A DNA stretch of 64,000 nucleotides from Mesorhizobium sp. L-8-3 (GTDB taxonomy: Bacteria; Pseudomonadota; Alphaproteobacteria; Rhizobiales; Rhizobiaceae), in contig NZ_AP023262.1 of assembly GCF_016756615.1 (NCBI RefSeq), forward strand, positions 1,240,001 through 1,304,000. The letters run 5' to 3'. Under the pieces are notes generated by a model. The model saw only the letters and a list, made by a program, of their open reading frames with translations, made no database searches and was not told the DNA's origin. Below, one piece after another: positions 45,456-55,246 of the stretch; positions within the stretch are counted from its first letter, which is position 1, and each line of letters begins with the position of its first letter. A program made the translations under genes and the position numbers.

Positions 45456-47350
45456 CTTCCTGCTTCCCGCTCCGCCGCAGCATCGCCGCCGCGCTGGCGG
45501 TTCTCTGGTGCTTCGCCGTCCCCGCTTCCGCGGAGGAGCCGACCGACATAGCCGATGCCGTGAAGAGCGGCGCCCTGCCGCCGCTCGCCGAAAGGTTGCC
45601 GGAAAAGCCGCGGGTGGTCGACATGGCCGCGCTCGGCAAGACCGAAGGCCAATATGGCGGGACGATGCGGCTTATCATGGCCGATGCCAAGGACATCCGT
45701 ATGATGACCATCTACGGTTATTCGCGCCTGGTCGTCTTCGACAAGGACCTGAATCTCGCACCCGACATCCTGGAATCCTTCGACGTGGAGGAGGGCCGGA
45801 TCTTCACCCTCCACCTGCGGCGCGGACACAAATGGTCCGACGGCGCGCCCTTCACGGCGGAGGACTTCCGCTATTTCTGGGAGGATGTGGCGCTGAACGA
45901 GGAACTGTCGCGCGGCGGTCCGGACCAGCAGATGCTGGTCGACGGCAAGCCACCGGTCTTCGAGGTCATCGACGACCTGACCGTCCGCTACACGTGGGAC
46001 AAGCCCAATCCATTATTCCTGCCCTCGCTTGCGGGCGCCAGCCCGAACTACATCCAGCTACCGGCGCACTACATGAAGCAGTTCCACAAGCGCTACGCCG
46101 ATCCCGACAAGCTGGCTGCCGTGGTCGCCGAGCACAGATCGCGCGACTGGATCGCGCTCCATACGGTGAAGGCCCGGCAATATCGGCCGGAGAATCCTGA
46201 TCTGCCGACGCTCGAGCCCTGGTGGAACACCACTGCTCCGCCCGCCGAGCGTTTCGTCTTCAAGCGCAATCCCTATTTCCATCGCGTCGACGCATCCGGC
46301 CGTCAGTTGCCCTATGTCGGCACGGTGGCGATGACGATGAGTTCCAACGATCTCATCGCCGCGAAGGCGGGCAGCGCCGAAAGCGACCTCCAGGCGCGCT
46401 ATCTCCGTTTCGACAACTACACCTTCCTCAAGGAGGCGGAGAAGACCCGTCCAATCAGGGTGAAGCTGTGGAACGACGGTACCGGCTCGAAGGTCGCCTT
46501 CCTGCCCAATCTCAACACCAACGATCCCGTCTGGCGCGAGATCTTCCGCAAGGTCGAATTCCGGCGGGCTTTGTCGCTCGGCATCGACCGGGGCGAGATC
46601 AACCAGCAGTTCTTCTACGGGCTGGCGCATGAGGGCGCCAATTCGGTCCTGCAAAGCTCTCCGCTCTACAGCGAGAAGGCGGACCAGGCCTGGGCGACAT
46701 TCGACCAGGACCAGGCCAACGCGCTGCTCGACGAGATCGGGCTGAAGCGGAACGACAAGGGCATACGCATGCTGCCCGACGGCCGGCCGGCCGAACTCAT
46801 CATCGAGTTTGCGGGCGATACGCAGGAGACCGATATCGTTGAACTCGTCCGCGAGCATTGGGGCGCGCTCGGCCTCAAGGTCTACGCAAGGCCTTTCCAG
46901 CTCGACACGATGCGCCGCCGCTTCCTGGCCGGAGACACGCTGATTTCGGTATGGAACGGGCTGAGCGTCGGCGAGGCGACACCCGATCTGCCTCCGGAGG
47001 AGATGGCGCCCGTATCAGGCGTCCAGGGCAACTGGCCGAAATGGGGCGAACATACCGACAGCGGCGGCAAGGCGGGCGAGCCGGTCGACCTGCCTGCCGC
47101 CAAGGAGCTTCTCGATCTGTACAAGCAGTGGCGCGTCTCGGCCACAACGGAGCAGCGGCGGGAGATCTGGGAAAAGATGCTCGACATCTTCACGGACCAG
47201 GTTTTCACCATCGGCACCGTCAACGGCGTCAAGCAGCCTGTCGTCATCAACGACAAGCTGCAAAACGTGCCCGAGGAGGGTGTATATTCCTTTGCACCGA
47301 CGGCCTATTTCGGTCTCTATATGCCGGACACGTTCTGGTACAAGGAATAG
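45452..47350 (+). CDS. Peptide ABC transporter, periplasmic binding protein (family 5)
   Basis: A 632-residue solute-binding protein with a Sec signal peptide (about 1-26, cleavage after ASA). The SBP family 5 motifs FTLHLRRGHKWSDGAPFTAEDF and RRALSLGIDRGEINQ are present. It is longer than OppA-type proteins and has an N-terminal extension before YGGTMRL, as in the Yej/large binding-protein branch. The ligand, probably a peptide or peptide-like compound, is unknown. It is coupled to the ATPase upstream and followed after 6 bases by the first permease. Confidence 0.92.
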   Translation: MTSCFPLRRSIAAALAVLWCFAVPASAEEPTDIADAVKSGALPPLAERLPEKPRVVDMAALGKTEGQYGGTMRLIMADAKDIRMMTIYGYSRLVVFDKDLNLAPDILESFDVEEGRIFTLHLRRGHKWSDGAPFTAEDFRYFWEDVALNEELSRGGPDQQMLVDGKPPVFEVIDDLTVRYTWDKPNPLFLPSLAGASPNYIQLPAHYMKQFHKRYADPDKLAAVVAEHRSRDWIALHTVKARQYRPENPDLPTLEPWWNTTAPPAERFVFKRNPYFHRVDASGRQLPYVGTVAMTMSSNDLIAAKAGSAESDLQARYLRFDNYTFLKEAEKTRPIRVKLWNDGTGSKVAFLPNLNTNDPVWREIFRKVEFRRALSLGIDRGEINQQFFYGLAHEGANSVLQSSPLYSEKADQAWATFDQDQANALLDEIGLKRNDKGIRMLPDGRPAELIIEFAGDTQETDIVELVREHWGALGLKVYARPFQLDTMRRRFLAGDTLISVWNGLSVGEATPDLPPEEMAPVSGVQGNWPKWGEHTDSGGKAGEPVDLPAAKELLDLYKQWRVSATTEQRREIWEKMLDIFTDQVFTIGTVNGVKQPVVINDKLQNVPEEGVYSFAPTAYFGLYMPDTFWYKE

Positions 47351-47356
47351 GCTGTC

Positions 47357-48355
47357 GTGCTCCGCTACATCGCATTCAGGTTGCTGGCGGCGATCCCTAC
47401 CCTGTTCCTGATCAGCGCGTTGATCTTCCTGATCATCGAACTGCCGCCGGGAGACTACTTCGAAACCTACATAGCGGAGCTGCAGGCCCAGGGCGAAACC
47501 GTCGATCCCAAGAAGATCGAATATCTCAAGAAGGAATACGGCTTCGACCAGCCGATGATCGTGCGCTACGGCAGCTGGGTGTGGGGCATGCTGCAGGGCG
47601 ACTTCGGCTATTCCTTCGAATATGAACTGCCTGTGACGGAGGTGATCGGAAACCGGCTCTGGCTGACCATCCTCGTCTCCACGGTGACCATCATCTTCAC
47701 CTGGCTGATCGCCTTCCCGATCGGCATCTATTCGGCCACGCACCAGTATTCGTGGGGCGACTACGGACTTACGTTCCTCGGTCTGCTGGGGCTGGCGACG
47801 CCGAACTTCCTGCTGGCGCTGATCCTGTTGTATCTGGCCAATGTGTGGTTCGGCACGTCGATCGGCCACCTGATGGACGCCCAGTATCTCGACCAGCCGA
47901 TGAGCTGGGACAAGTTCATGTCCATCGCCGGCCATATGGTCATCCCCGTCATCGTCATTGGAACGTCCGGCACCGCCGGCATGATCCGGCGCCTGCGCGC
48001 CAATCTGCTCGATGAACTGCACAAGCAATATGTGATCACCGCGCGCGCCAAGGGCGTGCCGCCGCTGAAAGCGCTCGTCAAATATCCGCTGCGCATGTCG
48101 CTCAACTTCTTCATTGCCGACATCGGCAGCATCCTGCCGGCAGTCATTTCGGGCGCCGAAGTGGTCGCCATAGTGCTGTCGCTGGAGACGACAGGTCCCC
48201 TTCTCATCCGCGCGCTGCAGAGCCAGGACATGTATCTGGCCGGCTCCTTCCTCATGCTGCTGGCGACGCTCACCGTGGTCGGCGTTCTCATCTCCGACAT
48301 CGCGCTCGCCATCCTCGATCCGCGTATCCGGCTGGCTGGAGGCCGTCGCAAATGA
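47357..48355 (+). CDS. Peptide ABC transporter permease (YejB-like)
   Basis: A 332-residue inner-membrane permease with about six helices, the first at 9-29. ITARAKGVPPLKAL is the EAA loop that docks on the ATPase. The region PPGDYFETYIAELQAQG after helix 1 is typical of DppB/YejB permeases. It starts with GTG. Its end overlaps the next permease by four bases. Confidence 0.93.
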   Translation: MLRYIAFRLLAAIPTLFLISALIFLIIELPPGDYFETYIAELQAQGETVDPKKIEYLKKEYGFDQPMIVRYGSWVWGMLQGDFGYSFEYELPVTEVIGNRLWLTILVSTVTIIFTWLIAFPIGIYSATHQYSWGDYGLTFLGLLGLATPNFLLALILLYLANVWFGTSIGHLMDAQYLDQPMSWDKFMSIAGHMVIPVIVIGTSGTAGMIRRLRANLLDELHKQYVITARAKGVPPLKALVKYPLRMSLNFFIADIGSILPAVISGAEVVAIVLSLETTGPLLIRALQSQDMYLAGSFLMLLATLTVVGVLISDIALAILDPRIRLAGGRRK

Positions 48356-49527
48356 CCGCCGCATTGCCGCCGGACGGCGCCCCGCTCGACCATTTCGTTT
48401 CAGCGAGACCCTTCGACCCGAAGGCCGTGGAGAAACTCACGCCGGAGCAGCAGCGGATCTACCTGGCTCCGCAATGGAAGCTGATGTGGTGGAAGTTCCG
48501 CAAGCACAGGGCGGCCGTCGTGTCGGGCGTCTTCCTCGGCCTGCTCTATCTGTCGATCCTGTTCAGCGAGTTTCTGGCGCCCTACAGCCTCAATCAACGG
48601 AACGCCCAGAACATCTACATGCCGCCGCAGCGGGTGCATCTGTTCCACGAAGGGCGCTTCGTCGGGCCGTTCGTCTACGGCACGCAGTACAAGCTGAACA
48701 TGGAGACGCTGAAGCGCGAATTCACGACGGACTATACCAAGGTCCAGCCGCTGCGCTTCTTCTGCAAGGGTGACGAATATACCTTCTGGGGGTTGTGGGA
48801 GGCGAATATGCGCCTGTTCTGCCCCGCCGAGAACGGAACCGCCTTCCTGCTCGGTACGGACCGGATGGGCCGGGACGTATTGTCCCGGATCATCTACGGC
48901 ACGCGAATCTCGCTCACCATCGGCCTCATCGGCATCTCGATCAGCTTCCTGCTCGGCATCTCGATCGGCGGGGCGGCGGGCTACTATGGGGGGTGGGTCG
49001 ACCATGTCGTGCAGCGGATCATCGAAGTGCTGCAGAGCCTGCCGAGCATCCCGCTCTGGCTGGCGCTCGCCGCGATCATGCCGGTGACCTGGAGCCCGAT
49101 CATCGTCTACTTCGGCATAACGCTGATCCTTGCGCTGCTCGACTGGACCGGGCTGGCGCGCGCCGTCCGATCGAAGCTCCTTTCCCTGCGCGAGGAGGAC
49201 TATGTGATGGCGGCCGAACTCATGGGTGCGAGCCCGCTGCGTATCATTTTCCTCCATCTCATCCCGGGCTTCATGAGCCATCTGATCGCATCGGCCACGA
49301 TCACCATACCGAGCATGATCCTCGGCGAGACGGCGCTGAGCTTCCTGGGCCTCGGTCTGCGCCCGCCGGTGACGAGCTGGGGCGTTCTGCTGAACGAGGC
49401 CCAGAACATCAACGTCGTCGCACTCTATCCCTGGCTCATCCTTCCGGTCGTGCCCGTCATCCTGGTCATTCTCGCCTTCAACTTCCTGGGCGACGGCCTG
49501 CGCGACGCGGCCGATCCCTATCGCTGA
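48352..49527 (+). CDS. Peptide ABC transporter permease (YejE-like)
   Basis: A 391-residue permease longer than OppC types because of a periplasmic insert of about 90 residues between helices 1 and 2 (about 85-165, with YMPPQRVHLFHEG and CKGDEYTFWGLWEANMRLFC, two cysteines that could pair). The insert is also present in YejE. The EAA loop is MAAELMGASPLRIIFLHLIP, and the end FNFLGDGLRDAADPYR is standard. It is the last gene of the plus-strand operon and converges on a second ABC operon. Confidence 0.93.
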   Translation: MTAALPPDGAPLDHFVSARPFDPKAVEKLTPEQQRIYLAPQWKLMWWKFRKHRAAVVSGVFLGLLYLSILFSEFLAPYSLNQRNAQNIYMPPQRVHLFHEGRFVGPFVYGTQYKLNMETLKREFTTDYTKVQPLRFFCKGDEYTFWGLWEANMRLFCPAENGTAFLLGTDRMGRDVLSRIIYGTRISLTIGLIGISISFLLGISIGGAAGYYGGWVDHVVQRIIEVLQSLPSIPLWLALAAIMPVTWSPIIVYFGITLILALLDWTGLARAVRSKLLSLREEDYVMAAELMGASPLRIIFLHLIPGFMSHLIASATITIPSMILGETALSFLGLGLRPPVTSWGVLLNEAQNINVVALYPWLILPVVPVILVILAFNFLGDGLRDAADPYR

Positions 49528-49647
49528 CATGGGCCCGGTACAAATCCTGAGGCACCGAGCCTGCGCCGTGACGGCTTGCAGCCGCAACAACGCCGGCCGT
49601 TCGGGCGACCCGCCCCTCTCGCGTGAGCAGGATCGGCCCGTGGCACA

Positions 49648-50502
49648 TCAGGAGGTTTGGCGCGCTTCGACCCGGTCGGGGGCGCGGCCGATGGCGCTTT
49701 CCGGTACTTTCACCTCCGGCATCGCTCCGATCAGCATACGGGCATAGTCGCTTGCCGGAGCGTCGAAAATGTCGGAGCAATCGCCCTGTTCGACTATTTC
49801 ACCGCGGTTGATCAGCGCAACGCGATCGCAAAGATAGCGCACCACGGCCAGATCGTGGCTGATGAAGAAATAGGTCAGCCCGAGACGATCCTGCAATTCG
49901 CACAGGAGGTTGAGAACCTGCGCCTGCACAGACACGTCAAGCGCCGAGGTCGGTTCGTCCAGCAGCAGCAATTCCGGTCCGGATGCGAGCGCACGCGCGA
50001 TGCAGATTCGCTGCCGCTGTCCGCCGGAGAATTCGTGCGGATAACGATGCAGGTGCTGCGGGCCCATGCCGACGAGCGAAAGCAGCTCGGCGGCGCGGTC
50101 GGTACGCTGCTTGCGGGACAGGCCGAGGGTTTCGTGGTGGATCAGCAGAGGCTCGGTCACGATGTCGTGCACCGACATGCGCGGATTGAGCGACGCATAG
50201 GGATCCTGGAACACGATTTGCACCCGCGCGCGCAGCCGCCGCAATTCGGCGTCGGAAAGTTGCCCGAGATCCCGGCCCTGCACCCGGATGCTGCCCGAGG
50301 TCGGCGTTTCGAGATGCAGGATCGATCGCGTGAGCGTCGTCTTACCCGAACCACTTTCGCCGACGAGGCCGAAGCTCTCGCCCCTGCGCACGGCAAGCGA
50401 AACGTTCTTCAGCGCGTGGACTTCGGGCGATTTCCCGAAGATGCCTCGGCGTCCGGGATAGATCTTGGAGACGTTGTCGATTTCGAGCACGATCTCAGTC
50501 AC
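49648..50502 (-). CDS. Dipeptide/oligopeptide-type ABC ATPase (DppF/OppF-like)
   Basis: A 284-residue ATPase with Walker A GESGSGKTT (about 45-53), Q-loop FQDPYASLNPRM and signature FSGGQRQRICIARAL. The GTG at 50502 is nine bases after GGAGG and gives the family start TEIVLEIDNVSK. It overlaps the upstream ATPase by eight bases. It is the last gene of the long minus-strand operon that starts with iclR. Confidence 0.93.
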   Translation of the reverse strand: MTEIVLEIDNVSKIYPGRRGIFGKSPEVHALKNVSLAVRRGESFGLVGESGSGKTTLTRSILHLETPTSGSIRVQGRDLGQLSDAELRRLRARVQIVFQDPYASLNPRMSVHDIVTEPLLIHHETLGLSRKQRTDRAAELLSLVGMGPQHLHRYPHEFSGGQRQRICIARALASGPELLLLDEPTSALDVSVQAQVLNLLCELQDRLGLTYFFISHDLAVVRYLCDRVALINRGEIVEQGDCSDIFDAPASDYARMLIGAMPEVKVPESAIGRAPDRVEARQTS

Positions 50503-51532
50503 GGACAAGGGCCTCCATCTCGGCCACGCGAATGCAGGCTGCCGCGTGGTTGTCGCCCACGGGCAGCGACGCCGGCATGGCCGCGGTGCAGGCGGGAAGG
50601 GCAAATTTGCAGCGTGGCGCAAAGCGGCAGCCCGGCGGCGGCGTGATGAGGTTCGGCACCGAACCAGCCAGCCCGCGAAGCGTGCCGCGCTTGGTTTCCC
50701 GGGTCGGGATCGCCGACATCAGAGCAATCGTATAGGGATGGACGGGATTGCCGATCACCGCCGCGACCGGACCGCTTTCGACGATGTTTCCCGCATACAT
50801 CACAGCGACATGACTGCAGGTCTGGGCGACGACCCCAAGGTTGTGCGTGATCAGCACGACGCCCATGTCGAAGTCGTTGACGCTGTTCTTGATGAGCTCG
50901 AGGATCTGTGCCTGGACCGATACGTCGAGCGCTGTCGTCGGCTCGTCGGCAATGAGGAGATCCGGTCGGCCGATCAGCGCCATGGCGATCAGCACCCGCT
51001 GGCGCATTCCGCCGGAGAACTGATGCGGGTAATTGTCGAGCCTTGCCAGCGCATCGGGGATGCCGACCCGTGCCAGCATCTCGCCGGCCAGCCGGCGCGC
51101 GGCCCGGCGGCGGGCGCGCCTGCCGGAGCCGGGCGGGCAATCGATCACGCCGGGATCGTGCTCGGCCGCCGCCAAGGCCACATCCACGAGCTGTTCGCCT
51201 ATGCGGAAAGCCGGATTGAGGTTAGTGGTAGGGTCCTGGAAGATCATGCCTATGCGCTTGCCGCGCAGGCGCTGCATCTGGGCGGGGCTGAGCTTGAGAA
51301 GGTCCTGTCCCTCGAGCAGGATTTCACCCGCGGTGTAGCGTGCCGGCGGCGCTGGCTGCAGGCGTGAGACCGACAGGCCGGTCAGCGATTTTCCGCAGCC
51401 GCTTTCCCCGACGAGACCCCAGATCTCGCCCCGGTTCACGGTCAGGTTGATTCCGTTCAGGACATGGGCGCGGCCGTCGAAGCTCGACATCTGAAGGTGT
51501 AGGTTGCGTATCGAAAGGAGCGGGGCCGTCAT
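50495..51532 (-). CDS. Dipeptide/oligopeptide-type ABC ATPase (DppD/OppD-like)
   Basis: A 345-residue ATPase with Walker A GESGCGKS (about 43-50), Q-loop FQDPTTNLNPAF and signature FSGGMRQRVLIAMAL. The C-terminal CRFAPRCKFALPAC stretch supplies cysteines like those of the iron-sulfur-type tail of DppD-family ATPases. A basic insert ([13 protein letters not shown]) lies in the helical domain. It is one base from the permease upstream on the same message. Confidence 0.93.
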   Translation of the reverse strand: MTAPLLSIRNLHLQMSSFDGRAHVLNGINLTVNRGEIWGLVGESGCGKSLTGLSVSRLQPAPPARYTAGEILLEGQDLLKLSPAQMQRLRGKRIGMIFQDPTTNLNPAFRIGEQLVDVALAAAEHDPGVIDCPPGSGRRARRRAARRLAGEMLARVGIPDALARLDNYPHQFSGGMRQRVLIAMALIGRPDLLIADEPTTALDVSVQAQILELIKNSVNDFDMGVVLITHNLGVVAQTCSHVAVMYAGNIVESGPVAAVIGNPVHPYTIALMSAIPTRETKRGTLRGLAGSVPNLITPPPGCRFAPRCKFALPACTAAMPASLPVGDNHAAACIRVAEMEALVRD

Positions 51533-51533
51533 T

Positions 51534-52430
51534 TCAGTGCCTCGCTTTCGGATCGAGGACGTCGCGGAGGCCGTCTCCGAGCAGATTGAATCCGAAGACT
51601 GCCAGGAACATCGCCATGCCCGGAGCCATCGCCGTCCACCAGTAGTCGGGCATATAGGAGCGCGAAATCGAAAGCAGCGTGCCCCACTCCGGCGTGGGGG
51701 GGCGGACACCGATGCCGATGAAGCCAAGGCCGGCGACCGTCAGGATGGCGAAGCCCATGTCGAGCGACATCTTGACGATGATCGGCGAAACGACGTTGGG
51801 CAGGATGTGACGGAAGAGGATCCGTTTCGGCGTGGCGCCGAGCGCGCGGGCGGCGGTCACATAGACCTCCTCGCGGGCGGCGAGCACCTCGCCGCGCACC
51901 AGCCGCGCATAGCCGGGCCACCAGGACAAAGCAATCGCGATGACCATGTTGCCGAAGCCCGGCCCGAGGGCTGCGGCGATGGCCATGGCAAGGATCAGCC
52001 CGGGAATGGTGAGCGTAAGATCGGTCAGCCGCATCAGCACTTCGTCGACCCAGCCGCTGGCGAAGCCGGCGACAGCCCCGACAAGCGTGCCGATCGCCGT
52101 GCCGATCAGCACCACGCTGAAGCCGGCAAGCACGGAGACGGTGGTGCCGGCCATGACCAGCGAAAGCACGTCCTGGCCCAGTTCGTTGGTGCCGAAAGGA
52201 TGGGCCGCGGACGGCGGCAGGAAACGCGACGCGGTCGCGACGCTGCCCGCGACGTGGTCGGGATAGGGGGCAAGCACGGTGCCGAATATGGTGAAGAAGA
52301 TCACCGCGGCGACCATGCCGGCGCCGAGCATCGACAGCTTGCTCTGCGAGAAACGGAAGTAGGCGCGGCGCATCCTGTCGCGGCGCGGCGTGCCGGCATC
52401 GTCCGCGGCGTTCTGCTCGATCGTGCTCAT
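51534..52430 (-). CDS. ABC transporter permease (DppC-like)
   Basis: A 298-residue permease with helices from about residue 34. FGTNELGQDVLS is the motif before helix 2 in DppC-type proteins; the EAA loop is TAARALGATPKRILFRHILP and the end FNLLGDGLRDVLDPK is typical. It overlaps the DppB-like gene by four bases. Confidence 0.93.
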   Translation of the reverse strand: MSTIEQNAADDAGTPRRDRMRRAYFRFSQSKLSMLGAGMVAAVIFFTIFGTVLAPYPDHVAGSVATASRFLPPSAAHPFGTNELGQDVLSLVMAGTTVSVLAGFSVVLIGTAIGTLVGAVAGFASGWVDEVLMRLTDLTLTIPGLILAMAIAAALGPGFGNMVIAIALSWWPGYARLVRGEVLAAREEVYVTAARALGATPKRILFRHILPNVVSPIIVKMSLDMGFAILTVAGLGFIGIGVRPPTPEWGTLLSISRSYMPDYWWTAMAPGMAMFLAVFGFNLLGDGLRDVLDPKARH

Positions 52431-53434
52431 GAGTAGCGGACCTTGGGGTTGATGACGCCGTAGAGTATGTCGGTGACGAGATTGGCGGCGACAAAGAGCA
52501 GGCCGATGACGAGCGCGACGCCGATCACGGGCATCATGTCCTGCGAAACGATGGCCTTGGTGGCGTAGAGGCCGAGGCCCGGCCAGTCGAACACGGTTTC
52601 CACCAGCACCGTGCCGCCGAGCAGCCAGCCGAAATAGAGGCCGATCACGGTGAGCGTCGCCGAGACAGCGTTGCGGGCGACGTATTTGGTGACGATCTTC
52701 GTCGACGAAAGGCCCAAAGCGCGGGCGGTCATCACATAGTCCTGCTGCATCACCTCGATCGTCGAGGAGCGCATCATCCGCATGATGGTGGCTAGAGGCG
52801 AGAGCGACATGGCGATGGCGGGAAGCGCGAGGTGGCGAAGCGACAGCGTGAAGGCGGTCCAGTTGCCAGCGATCAGTGAATCTATCGTCAGGAATCCGGT
52901 GACGGTGGGCGGGGGTATGACCACGATCGGCAGGCGGCCTCCGAGCGGCAGCCACATGAGCCACATGGCAAAGCAGAGCTGGAGCAGCAGCCCAAGGAAG
53001 AAGCGCGGCATGGAGATCGCGCCGATGGCGCCCACCTGGGCAAGATAGTCAGGCCAGCGGTTGCGCCATACGGCGGTGACCAGTCCGAGCGGGATGCCGA
53101 CCGCCACGGCGATGAACATCGCCGCAAACACGAGTTCGAGGGTGGCGGGAAGGTAGGCGGCGATATCGGCGGCGACGGGGCGACGCGTGAGGAGCGACGT
53201 CCCGAGATCCCCATGAACGAGACCGGAGACATAGTTCGCATACTGCACCCAGACAGGCTTATCCAGGCCGTATTCCACGGCCAGGGCCTCGATCTCGGCC
53301 TTGGTGGCGTTTGGACCCGCGGCGAGCGCAACCGGATCGCCCGGCAAAAGGCGGGCAATGGCGAACATGATGACCGTCAGCCCGACGATGACCGGAATGA
53401 GCAGCAGGAGCCGCCGCAGGATGAAACGCAGCAT
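52427..53434 (-). CDS. ABC transporter permease (DppB-like)
   Basis: A 335-residue permease with the first helix at 9-29 and the DppB start MLRFILRRLLLLIPV. MTARALGLSSTKIVTKYVARNA is the EAA loop, given here in motif form at about 215-235. AGGAC precedes the ATG. A perfect 9-bp hairpin lies between the binding-protein gene and this start, a common device for lower expression of permeases than of the binding protein. Confidence 0.93.
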   Translation of the reverse strand: MLRFILRRLLLLIPVIVGLTVIMFAIARLLPGDPVALAAGPNATKAEIEALAVEYGLDKPVWVQYANYVSGLVHGDLGTSLLTRRPVAADIAAYLPATLELVFAAMFIAVAVGIPLGLVTAVWRNRWPDYLAQVGAIGAISMPRFFLGLLLQLCFAMWLMWLPLGGRLPIVVIPPPTVTGFLTIDSLIAGNWTAFTLSLRHLALPAIAMSLSPLATIMRMMRSSTIEVMQQDYVMTARALGLSSTKIVTKYVARNAVSATLTVIGLYFGWLLGGTVLVETVFDWPGLGLYATKAIVSQDMMPVIGVALVIGLLFVAANLVTDILYGVINPKVRYS

Positions 53435-53458
53435 TTCCGATGTCCTCTTTTTTGGGCC

Positions 53459-53482
53459 TTGGCGGGCCCGGAAGCCCGCCAA
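53459..53482 (-). other. Intercistronic stem-loop before the DppB-like gene
   Basis: TTGGCGGGC (53459-53467) and GCCCGCCAA (53474-53482) pair perfectly around six bases. It lies 25 bases upstream of the permease start inside the operon, and no T run follows on the minus strand. It probably stabilises the upstream message or reduces read-through. Confidence 0.6.
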
Positions 53483-53586
53483 ATGTTCGAAATACGCAGT
53501 TTTCCGTGGCTTTGCCTACGTTTCCCTGCCGGCCGCTTCCTTCTCGCAGGTTCTCTCAGAAAACCGCGGCGCGGCTTTAAGCTTGC

Positions 53587-55161
53587 TTAGCCGAGCGACA
53601 GGCCCCAGGCCTCGATGGCGTTGGAGGCGACCGGCGTGAAGTGGTAGTCCTTCACATTGTCGCGCATCGCGAGCTTGCGCCGCTCCAGCACGCCGAAGAT
53701 ATCGGGCGCATCCTCGACGACCTTCTTCTGAAAGTCGCCATAGATCGCCACGCGCTTGGCCTGGTCGACCTCCTTGCGCGCAGCCTCGATCAGGGCATCG
53801 ACTTCCGGATTCTTGTAGACGGCGTTCTGCCAGCCCCCGTTGCGCGACGAATGATAGGCCGCGTAGGCGATGTTGTCCGGGTCGCCGTAATTCGCCGTCT
53901 GATAGACGGGAAACAAGTCCGGGAAGGTTTCAGGCGACTTGCAGGCGGTCACCATGTCGGGCCAGTTCATGGGCATGATCTCGAGGCCGATGTTGAGCTG
54001 CTTGAGGCTGTCGAGCATGATGAGGGCCCAGCGGCGCTGCTGTTCGAGACCCGTGACGTGGAACATCCTGAGCGCGAACCCGCCCTCCGGCTTCGCGGAT
54101 TTCGCCATATACTCCTTCGCCTTGGCGAGATCGGTGCGGTAGGCGACGAGATCGGGGTCGAAGCCGAGAATGCCGTTCGGCAGCGGCCCGGTCATCAGGT
54201 CGGCATAGCCCGCGGCGTCCAGGATCGCCTGGTAGTTCGTGGCATATGAAATCGCCTTGCGCAGATTGATGTCGGCGCAGGGGCCGTGCTCCGTGTTCAT
54301 CTTGATCGAGAAGGTTCGGTATTCCGGCTCGATGATGCTGACAACGCCGGGCGCATCCTTCAGGGAGTCCATGTCCTCGCTGGTGAGATCCGTGGCGATA
54401 TGCGCTTCGCCCCGCTGGATCATCAGCCGTTGCGTGGCGGTTTCACGCGCGATCTGCCAGATCACGCCTTCGAGATTGCCGCCGCCGGCCTGCCACGCTT
54501 CGGGCGCGCGGGCCAGGTGATAGAGCGTGCCGACTTCGGCCCGGGCCACGGTGAAGGGGCCTGAACCGGCGGTGCTGGTCATGAGATAGGTCTCGCCGGA
54601 ATCGCTTCCGAGGTTGGCCTCGACCACGGCCTTCTCGACGATGAAGATCCATGGCAGGACCTGCAGGAACGGCGCGAACGGCGCGGTGAGCTTGAACTTC
54701 ACCGTGCCGGCGTCGACCGCCGACACTCCCTCGGCGGTGACGATATCGCGGATCATCCACGAATTGCCCTTGGCGAGCTTCAGTGCGCGGCCGAAGGAAT
54801 AGACCACGTCGTCGGCGGTGACGGCATTGCCGGAATGGAACTTCGCAGCCTTGTTCAGGACGAATGTATACTCCGTTCCGTCGGGGCTGACGGTCCAGCT
54901 CTCGGCGATTCCCGGAGCGGGTACCGGCGGATTGCCCGAAATACGCACGAGCGGGTCGTAGACGTTGCGCATGAAGAAGGACGCGGAATAGCCCGTCGCC
55001 GTGTGCGGATCGAAATTGGGAATGTCCTGACCGGCGGCGATGATGAGGACATTGCCTGACTGCGCAAAGAGCCGGCGCGGAAAGACGGTGGTGGCAAGCC
55101 CTACGCCGGCCAAGGCCAGCAGGCCGCGCCGCGAGATGTTGAGATGGTCAGAGGCTGTCAT
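53587..55161 (-). CDS. ABC transporter binding protein (family 5), Tat-type signal
   Basis: A 524-residue solute-binding protein. Its N-terminus carries SRRGLLALAG, a twin-arginine motif (about 10-19), with cleavage likely after RLFAQ, so it may be exported folded by Tat. DPHTATGYSASFFMRNVYDPL and FVLNKAAKFHSGNAVTADDVVYS are family 5 signatures (motif positions about 52-72 and 102-124). The ligand is unknown, but its place directly after the hydantoinase gene suggests a cyclic amide or peptide. Confidence 0.92.
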   Translation of the reverse strand: MTASDHLNISRRGLLALAGVGLATTVFPRRLFAQSGNVLIIAAGQDIPNFDPHTATGYSASFFMRNVYDPLVRISGNPPVPAPGIAESWTVSPDGTEYTFVLNKAAKFHSGNAVTADDVVYSFGRALKLAKGNSWMIRDIVTAEGVSAVDAGTVKFKLTAPFAPFLQVLPWIFIVEKAVVEANLGSDSGETYLMTSTAGSGPFTVARAEVGTLYHLARAPEAWQAGGGNLEGVIWQIARETATQRLMIQRGEAHIATDLTSEDMDSLKDAPGVVSIIEPEYRTFSIKMNTEHGPCADINLRKAISYATNYQAILDAAGYADLMTGPLPNGILGFDPDLVAYRTDLAKAKEYMAKSAKPEGGFALRMFHVTGLEQQRRWALIMLDSLKQLNIGLEIMPMNWPDMVTACKSPETFPDLFPVYQTANYGDPDNIAYAAYHSSRNGGWQNAVYKNPEVDALIEAARKEVDQAKRVAIYGDFQKKVVEDAPDIFGVLERRKLAMRDNVKDYHFTPVASNAIEAWGLSLG

Positions 55162-55202
55162 TGCTTTGCTCCATATCGGGTGTCTGGTCGTCGTTGCGAA
55201 TG

Positions 55203-55231
55203 GGCGGCGCCTGGTCGGGTCGGGCGCCGCC
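55203..55231 (-). other. Intercistronic stem-loop between hyuAB and the binding protein
   Basis: GGCGGCGCC (55203-55211) and GGCGCCGCC (55223-55231) pair perfectly around an 11-base loop, just after the hydantoinase stop codon. It could separate the expression level of the enzyme from that of the transporter. Confidence 0.6.
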
Positions 55232-55246
55232 GGACCTGGCCGGGCA

